Shown here: piece by piece, positions 6,023 through 10,720 of the stretch
Layout: each line of letters starts with the position of its first letter
Numbering within the stretch: the first letter of the stretch is position 1
NCBI GenBank assembly: GCA_037969195.1
Contig: JBBKWZ010000302.1
Span: forward strand, 1-10,720
Length of the DNA: 10,720 bases
Direction of reading: 5' to 3'
DNA from: JAHEJB01 sp037969195
GTDB lineage: Bacteria > Bacteroidota > Rhodothermia > Rhodothermales > Rubricoccaceae
Notes under the pieces: model-generated
The model's database searches: none
What the model was told of the DNA's origin: nothing
Seen by the model: only the letters and a program-made list of their open reading frames with translations
Made by a program: the position numbers and the translations under genes

Positions 6023-7900
6023 CTACCTGCGGCCCAGGTTGATATCTGATGGCAATCGATCTGGATCTGCACCCGGATGGCCATAGATCTCGCGAATGGA
6101 AGCATCAGCGCCGTAACCAAGTAGCGATTCAGGCAATACGGGCGCGCCTTCGCTAACCAGCGATTGCAGGTTTTCCAGGCCCGGCCATTCGGTCGTGGAA
6201 TCAATCAGACGAGCGGTCGCGTCGCCCCTGGTTAGCTGTTGCCAATTCGTTAAATCTCCGCTCCGAAAGCCCGCAGCCACTCCTCCATTGCTAGGATGAA
6301 AGAAGAACGTGGATGTCCGGAGATCATTGATCTGGTGGCGTCCGTACACGTTACCCTCAAAACGGTTGGATCGACTGTGCTGAAAGCTGGACCCTTCAAC
6401 GGAGATCTCGCGCGCTACTTCGGACGACGTCCACGCGTTGCTGACAATTAGATTGTTGTAGAAAACATTGTGGCCATCCTCTGCTCGACGATCTGGGTCA
6501 AGGCGGATCCAAATACCGCCCCCCTCATTCCGGACGACGGTGTTATGGACGAATGCGTTTCGCGACGCCGCCTGCGAGAGGATGCCGGCACCACTGTAAC
6601 CCCGCCAACGATTATCCACCACGAGGTTGTGCTGAACCAGCGTCCGAGTCGATTGTAACTCGATCATGATTCCCGCCACGTCGTTGCGCAAGGCGACACT
6701 CGATTCGATTGTGTTCTGCGAGTTGTTGCCGTCAAGCCAAATGCCGGGTCCTCGATTATCTGTCGCGGTATGACGGCGGATGACCGTTTGGTGCGTGTTG
6801 TGCCATTTGCCCCCGCCCGCTTCCCAGAACGGGTCATATCCCTTCCAGTTATTGCCGATGGCTTCTGTGTCCTCGAATAAGCATCCGTCGCATGCTGCCA
6901 CGAAGCCAATTTGGCCATTGTTGTTGGCGGCAACGTGTCGGAAAATGTGGTTCAGACCAGAGCCGTCGACTCCCGCTCCATTCGTCCACTCGACAGTCAC
7001 GTCCTCTACCAGGGATCCCTCGCTACCTGCGCAGAAGGCACCCCACTGCGCCCGATTAGTTGCGTGGCGAAACGTGAATCCGACGACGTGTAACCAACCT
7101 GGAGTATCTGTATCTCCGCAATCCGGATACAAGTTCTCTCCAGTCGGTTGGAACAGAACTGTGCGATGAGCCACCTCGATCGTGCCGGCCTCCGAGGGTG
7201 TTTTGTCACCTTGGAATCGTGCCAGAATTGCCTGCTGCGCCGTGTCTGAGCCTTCAACGAAGAAGGTGCCGGGCACAACATCGTCCCGTCTGAATACCAC
7301 CATTAGAACCTCACCATGCACGACAACGAGCTCGCGTCGCATCACGTTGTCACGTGCGTCGCTATACATGGGCAGTTCCGGCCCCGTCCAAACTCTTCGC
7401 CAGACATTGCCTTCTCGCCTCCACTCCTCAGCTTCAGCTGCGTCAGCGCCGGAGATAACCACATCAGCACCGGCTGCCGCCGCGTATGTAATTCGTCGAT
7501 CCGGTCCAGTTCCTCCAAATCTAGGCCGAACGGCTTCGCGATAAATGCCTGACTCTACGATGACCGCATCGCCAGCTCTAAGCACAGTAGTCGCGCGTCC
7601 AATCGTTCTCCAGGGACGCTCTCGTGTGCCTGAGTTTAAATCATCCGCCACGTCGTTTGACTGGTCGACCCAGTATGTTTGGCCACCTTGGGAAGTGTAT
7701 GCCTCTTCCGGTAATACACAACCCTTGGACTCTATAAACCACATGCCGCCCGAGCATGCATCCGTCGGACTAGTTGCCATCGAAGAGGAAGGCGACGCAT
7801 CTTCTGGCCCAATGTCTGCACTTTGGGCGTTGCATCCGTTGAGGAACAACACCAGCGCCCAGCAACAGGTGACGCGGGTTACCAGACGAGTTTTCGGCAT
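6023..7900 (-). CDS. Right-handed parallel beta-helix lipoprotein of the polysaccharide operon
   Basis: Encodes 625 residues from ATG 7900. The N-terminus is a lipoprotein signal: basic start, hydrophobic core CCWALVLFLNG, then Cys23 in the lipobox LNGC, followed by a Ser/Pro/Thr-rich linker. Next comes the DUF1565-like opening of many beta-helix proteins (TYWVDQSNDVADD, SGTRERPWRTIGRATTVLRA, GDAVIVESGIYREAV). Roughly residues 270-500 hold repeated beta-helix rungs with Asn/Gly turns (FRHVAANNNGQIGFVAACDG, NRGPGIWLDGNNSQNTI, RNEGGGIWIRLDP). This fold is common in polysaccharide lyases, epimerases and glycan-binding proteins; I cannot identify catalytic residues, so the activity is open. Its start overlaps the end of the deacetylase gene by 22 bases and has a GAGG site 7 bases upstream. 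Membrane-anchored outside the inner membrane, it could modify, cut or hold the exported polymer. Confidence 0.85.
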   Translation of the reverse strand: MPKTRLVTRVTCCWALVLFLNGCNAQSADIGPEDASPSSSMATSPTDACSGGMWFIESKGCVLPEEAYTSQGGQTYWVDQSNDVADDLNSGTRERPWRTIGRATTVLRAGDAVIVESGIYREAVRPRFGGTGPDRRITYAAAAGADVVISGADAAEAEEWRREGNVWRRVWTGPELPMYSDARDNVMRRELVVVHGEVLMVVFRRDDVVPGTFFVEGSDTAQQAILARFQGDKTPSEAGTIEVAHRTVLFQPTGENLYPDCGDTDTPGWLHVVGFTFRHATNRAQWGAFCAGSEGSLVEDVTVEWTNGAGVDGSGLNHIFRHVAANNNGQIGFVAACDGCLFEDTEAIGNNWKGYDPFWEAGGGKWHNTHQTVIRRHTATDNRGPGIWLDGNNSQNTIESSVALRNDVAGIMIELQSTRTLVQHNLVVDNRWRGYSGAGILSQAASRNAFVHNTVVRNEGGGIWIRLDPDRRAEDGHNVFYNNLIVSNAWTSSEVAREISVEGSSFQHSRSNRFEGNVYGRHQINDLRTSTFFFHPSNGGVAAGFRSGDLTNWQQLTRGDATARLIDSTTEWPGLENLQSLVSEGAPVLPESLLGYGADASIREIYGHPGADPDRLPSDINLGRR

Positions 7901-8538
7901 ATGAAAGCCTCGGCATAGCGGCAGGCGGCTTCGACGCCGCGCAGTCGGAGCAAGCCGCGAAACGTCTCTGCGTCGTACCACGACTTCTCGCGCTGACTCG
8001 GAAAGTGGTTCATTAGCAGAGCAATCTTGCGATTTGCTATCGCCTCATCGACTTCAACGTAGGTGTTCGGACTACTGAGTTCGCCGTCCCATTTTGGTAT
8101 CTCGTATTCGGCGATCACCGAGTTTCCGCGGAATGTGTTCCATGTCAAATCAGAGACAATCCGGTGGTCCTGATGCCGATCGTCGCGTTGATGAGTAAAG
8201 ACGAGATTGGGTTGAACGGACTTAAAGTTATGCTCGATGTATTCCTTTAGACTTGAACCCACAAAAGGAAAATGTCCATCCTGAAACAAGCCAACCGTTA
8301 CGCTAATATTCTGCGAATCGCCAAGAAATGCACTCGCAGAAGTTCGGGCCTCATCTTCCCGAGAAGTGTCGCCACCGGAGAGCACGGCCCAGTGAAGTAT
8401 TAGGTGCGGTCGCTCAGCAATAAGTCGCAGCAACGTCGCGCCACAACCTATCTCGATATCGTCCGCGTGAGCACCGAGCGCCACCACCGTGAGCGGGGTA
8501 TTGGGATCAGCTCCAAGATTGGCATGCAGACCGAACAT
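7879..8538 (-). CDS. PIG-L / LmbE family sugar N-deacetylase
   Basis: PIG-L/LmbE enzymes are zinc-dependent hydrolases that remove acetyl groups from N-acetylated sugars. The first zinc motif is GAHADDIEIGCG (about residues 21-32, the family's HxDDxExG pattern) and the second is HQRDDRHQDHR (about 115-125, HxxDxHxDH). The end, RGVEAACRYAEAFICRKLVW, fits the branch of the family found in polysaccharide clusters, although the usual APSG-like stretch before YAEAF is altered. I chose ATG 8538 because it overlaps the upstream TGA as TGATG, a classic coupling arrangement. The frame is open to 8616, but that extension runs inside the upstream gene and lacks family character. Length is then 219 residues, normal for this branch. 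It probably deacetylates a nucleotide or lipid-linked sugar made by the operon; the substrate is inferred. It is likely cytoplasmic, since no good signal peptide is visible. Confidence 0.87.
   Translation of the reverse strand: MFGLHANLGADPNTPLTVVALGAHADDIEIGCGATLLRLIAERPHLILHWAVLSGGDTSREDEARTSASAFLGDSQNISVTVGLFQDGHFPFVGSSLKEYIEHNFKSVQPNLVFTHQRDDRHQDHRIVSDLTWNTFRGNSVIAEYEIPKWDGELSSPNTYVEVDEAIANRKIALLMNHFPSQREKSWYDAETFRGLLRLRGVEAACRYAEAFICRKLVW
7908..7911 (-). promoter_or_regulatory. Ribosome-binding site that sets the start of the beta-helix lipoprotein
   Basis: On the minus strand GAGG lies 7 bases before ATG 7900, inside the last codons of the deacetylase gene. Together with the signal peptide beginning exactly there, it rejects the longer open frame to 7981, whose first 27 residues are arginine-rich and antisense-like. 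Confidence 0.55.
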
Positions 8539-9368
8539 CAGGACGAGGAAGCCATGTGCAACGCAGGTCGTGCACTGCCGTCGCCGTTGGCTGACGCGGT
8601 GTTCCACACTTCCCACGGCGCGCCTCCATTTCGATGAATGTCCTCAAGCATTCGATTTTCCTTGAACGTATCCATGCACGCCCAGAATCCCTCATACACG
8701 TAGGCGGATACGTCGTTCGCCGCAACCATGCGCTGGAATGGCTCGTGCAGCAGTTCCTCGCCTTCTTCCATGTAGTCAAAGACGCGAGAGCTCAGAACAA
8801 AGAATCCCCCATTGATGCGCATGTTCATTTCCGTCACATGCTTCACGGCCGTCACGCTTCCATCTGCGGCCGTTTGGATTACGTGGCTTGTATAGTTTGG
8901 CGAAACAGCGACGAAAACGGCGGCCTTGCCGGTATCTCGCTGAAATCGAATCATGTCGTCCAGAGGCGCATCTGTGACGCCATCTGCGTAGTTGGCGAGG
9001 AATACCTCCTCATCGCTCAGCAGGTGCTTCACAGCCATCAACCGCTCCCCGACGCTGGAGTCGTGGCCGGTGTCAACAAACGTGATGCGCCAATCGTGAA
9101 TGTCGGACGTGAGGAGATCCACTTCACCTCCGTTCGTCATCACGAAATCATTGGAAACGGTCTCGTCGTAATTGACGAAGTAGTCCTTGATGTAATCTGC
9201 GCCGTGACCTAGGCAGAGTATAAAATCCCTGTGTCCATAGTGCGCGTAGTACTTCATCACGTGCCACAAAATCGGCCGGTACCCAATACGCACCATTGGT
9301 TTTGGGATAGTACCCGCATGATCGCGGATCCGCATGCCCTCCCCTCCACAGAACAGAACGACTTTCAT
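8538..9368 (-). CDS. rfbF: RfbF-like glucose-1-phosphate cytidylyltransferase / sugar-phosphate nucleotidyltransferase
   Basis: Family enzymes join CTP and glucose-1-phosphate to CDP-glucose and pyrophosphate, the entry to CDP-linked deoxysugars. The 276 residues begin with the nucleotide-binding loop (VVLFCGGEGMRI, then IPKPMVRIGYRPILWHVMKY). The core follows with DFILCLGHGADYIKDYF, the RfbF-specific SNDFVMTNGG region, HDWRITFVDTG, the metal-binding Asp in NYADGVTD, NGGFFVLSSRVFDYM, EEPFQRM-like LHEPFQRMVAAN, GFWACMDTFKE and APWEVWN. In the loop the common GxGTR is GEGMR, with Met replacing Thr, and Cys precedes the GG. The last 20 or so residues after APWEVWN are a Ser/Ala-rich extension. 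Members of this branch often sit next to a PIG-L deacetylase and a class III aminotransferase, as here. Base specificity (CTP over UTP or dTTP) is inferred from the family. No Shine-Dalgarno sequence is visible. Confidence 0.85.
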   Translation of the reverse strand: MKVVLFCGGEGMRIRDHAGTIPKPMVRIGYRPILWHVMKYYAHYGHRDFILCLGHGADYIKDYFVNYDETVSNDFVMTNGGEVDLLTSDIHDWRITFVDTGHDSSVGERLMAVKHLLSDEEVFLANYADGVTDAPLDDMIRFQRDTGKAAVFVAVSPNYTSHVIQTAADGSVTAVKHVTEMNMRINGGFFVLSSRVFDYMEEGEELLHEPFQRMVAANDVSAYVYEGFWACMDTFKENRMLEDIHRNGGAPWEVWNTASANGDGSARPALHMASSS

Positions 9369-9434
9369 TTCAGGCGGTGAGATTAGTGATAGTGAGTATC
9401 GGCCGCTGATTACGTAGCCTGAAGAGTTCTGAAA
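9369..9434 (-). other. Short spacer between the aminotransferase and cytidylyltransferase genes
   Basis: These 66 bases contain no gene. A weak hairpin (CCTGA pairing with TCAGG, loop 12) overlaps the aminotransferase stop codon on the minus strand. It is too short, and has no T-run, to be called a terminator. This is the widest gap among the first four operon genes, so an internal promoter is possible, but none is recognisable. Confidence 0.3.
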
Positions 9435-10720
9435 TCAGGCGTAGCGTCGGAAAACAGGCTTTACGGGGCGTCCGTGAAGAAAGCGATTGATGTCGCCATC
9501 AAGGGCCTTGCGGTAGACGCCAAGCGCTTCGCCAACAGCGTCAATCGTGCGGTCAATGGCCTCGTCATTGTGTGCTGCGGAGACGACAAGGGACGGCGCA
9601 AGAATTCCACGAAGGATGAGCTCCTGGAGGAATAACGTGCGGAATGGTCGAGAAGGCTGCCCGTCTGCATCGTTCGTGGCGAAAACGAGATTGCAGTCCC
9701 GACCCATTACCGCGAATTGCTGATTCAAGCCGAGGCGAGTGATTTGCTGAGTGACCCCTTCCCGCAGGCGTGCACCTTGCTGGTACAGTGTGCAAACGAT
9801 GTTCTCTTGCTCATAGATCTGCATCGTGGCAATCGAAGCGGCCAGGCCGTGCGTTTCGGCGCCATGGGTGCTGGATAGGAGGAAGACCCGCTCGGCCGTC
9901 GTATTCAGGCCACCAAGTTCCATCAACCCTCGCCGACCGGCCAGGGCAGACACGGAGAAGCCGTTCGCCATTGCCTTCCCAAAAGTGGAGAGTTCAGGCG
10001 TGACGCCATAGAGGTGTTGGGCGCCATTCAAGTGCCAACGGAATCCCGTAATCATCTCGTCAAATACAAGAACGGCTCCATGCTCGCGGCATATCCGCTG
10101 AACTTCGAGGAGGTACGACGTTGCGTCCTCCGTGCCTCGTGCCGGTTCCATGATCACACAAGCTATTCCGTCTGGATGTAACGCGAACAGCGTCTCCAGC
10201 GCGGCGGCATCTCCGTACGGGAATCGCACGGTAAGGTCCTTTACCGATTGAGGAATTCCCGCATCCATTGGAGTCGTGCCGATAAACCAATCATCCTGCG
10301 AAAGGAACGGATTCGACGCGCAGGCAGCGATCTTGTCGCGTCCTGTCGCTGCCCTGGCGAGTTTGATCGCGGCGGTGGTTGCACTGGAACCGTCCTTGCA
10401 AAACTTTACCATTTCCGCGCCTTCGATCAGGCCCAGAAATGTTTCGGCGGCTTTCAATTCGATGGCTGCTGGGCGCGAAAAGTTGGTTCCTCCTTCGATT
10501 GCGCGAATGGCGGCCGCTGTAACGCGGGGCTCGGCGTGGCCAAGGGTTACCGCCCGGAGCCCCATTCCGTATTCGATGAAGCGGTTTCCGTTGACATCCC
10601 AGACGTGGCAACCTTCGCCGCGCTCGATTACTAGAGGCGCGAACTTCGGCATCTGATCGTCACCTTTAGCGTACGTGTGTGCCCCACCAGGGATGACTGC
10701 ATGGGCCTTCCGTTGGTGCG
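9435..10720 (-). CDS. Class III (glutamate-1-semialdehyde aminomutase-like) PLP aminotransferase, 5' partial
   Basis: The frame has no stop up to the right edge. The codons upstream of the ATG at 10652 read IPGGAHTYAKGDDQ, the typical start region of this branch, so that ATG is internal and the gene begins beyond the window. Counting from it, the PLP-phosphate region is KDGSSATTAAIKLAR (86-100), the PLP-pyridine aspartate lies in VFDEMITGFRW (196-206), and the Schiff-base lysine is K225 in STFGKAMANGF. The DDWFIGTT and RAVTLGHA segments match the branch seen in polysaccharide clusters rather than housekeeping HemL. The canonical GS(E/D)A is GSSA here. It probably aminates a keto sugar or keto-acid precursor in the cytoplasm; a tetrapyrrole role is unlikely given the neighbours. 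The downstream gene starts 66 bases later. Confidence 0.88.
   Translation of the reverse strand, partial: HQRKAHAVIPGGAHTYAKGDDQMPKFAPLVIERGEGCHVWDVNGNRFIEYGMGLRAVTLGHAEPRVTAAAIRAIEGGTNFSRPAAIELKAAETFLGLIEGAEMVKFCKDGSSATTAAIKLARAATGRDKIAACASNPFLSQDDWFIGTTPMDAGIPQSVKDLTVRFPYGDAAALETLFALHPDGIACVIMEPARGTEDATSYLLEVQRICREHGAVLVFDEMITGFRWHLNGAQHLYGVTPELSTFGKAMANGFSVSALAGRRGLMELGGLNTTAERVFLLSSTHGAETHGLAASIATMQIYEQENIVCTLYQQGARLREGVTQQITRLGLNQQFAVMGRDCNLVFATNDADGQPSRPFRTLFLQELILRGILAPSLVVSAAHNDEAIDRTIDAVGEALGVYRKALDGDINRFLHGRPVKPVFRRYA

Noticed and set aside
8539..8616. Longer 245-residue start of the PIG-L deacetylase
   Set aside because: The extra residues are Arg/Cys-rich translation of the upstream gene's end in another frame; the TGATG overlap gives a better start.
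8634..9212. 192-residue + strand open frame
   Set aside because: Antisense to the cytidylyltransferase, whose motifs are unambiguous.
1..10720. CRISPR arrays, tRNA/rRNA genes, insertion sequences, phage or toxin-antitoxin genes
   Set aside because: I looked for regular repeats, cloverleaf-like segments, terminal inverted repeats and recognisable protein families and found none.

Overview
The window is ordinary bacterial chromosome of moderate GC, probably from a double-membraned organism: it has a lipoprotein with a lipobox, a periplasm-type signal peptide and a WbaP-type undecaprenyl-phosphate sugar transferase. I cannot assign a taxon. Most starts have weak or no Shine-Dalgarno sequence, which would suit a Bacteroidota/Rhodothermota-like genome as well as some Proteobacteria. 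There is no tRNA, rRNA, CRISPR array, transposase or integrase.

Left part (1-1724, + strand): the 3' end of an unrecognised, probably exported protein, then three closely spaced membrane-protein genes. These are a two-helix protein, a coiled-coil tail-anchored protein and a DoxX-family protein. The last two are each interrupted by a single +1 frame change (around 940-958 and around 1566). The interrupted doxX gene ends 2 bases from the stop of a convergent DUF1905/YdeI-like gene.

Middle (2225-4429): a roughly 200-base divergent intergenic region, then a secreted protein with a HEATH (HExxH) zinc-protease motif and base composition unlike its neighbours. Next come a 171-base gap with a short direct repeat and a yhbY-type ribosome-assembly gene that starts with TTG.

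Right part (4430-10720, all - strand): the distal end of a surface-polysaccharide operon. In transcription order it holds a class III (glutamate-1-semialdehyde aminomutase-like) aminotransferase running off the right edge, an RfbF-like glucose-1-phosphate cytidylyltransferase, a PIG-L/LmbE deacetylase, a parallel beta-helix lipoprotein and a WbaP-like initiating sugar-1-phosphate transferase. The three central genes are physically coupled by a TGATG overlap and a 22-base overlap. Together they suggest making a nucleotide-activated amino or deacetylated sugar, loading the first sugar on undecaprenyl phosphate, and modifying or binding the polymer outside the cell.

I did not find a convincing wholly new system. 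The points most worth checking are the paired frameshifts with a UGA-C recoding-like context in the first, the orphan HEATH protease, and the beta-helix lipoprotein coupled to the deacetylase.
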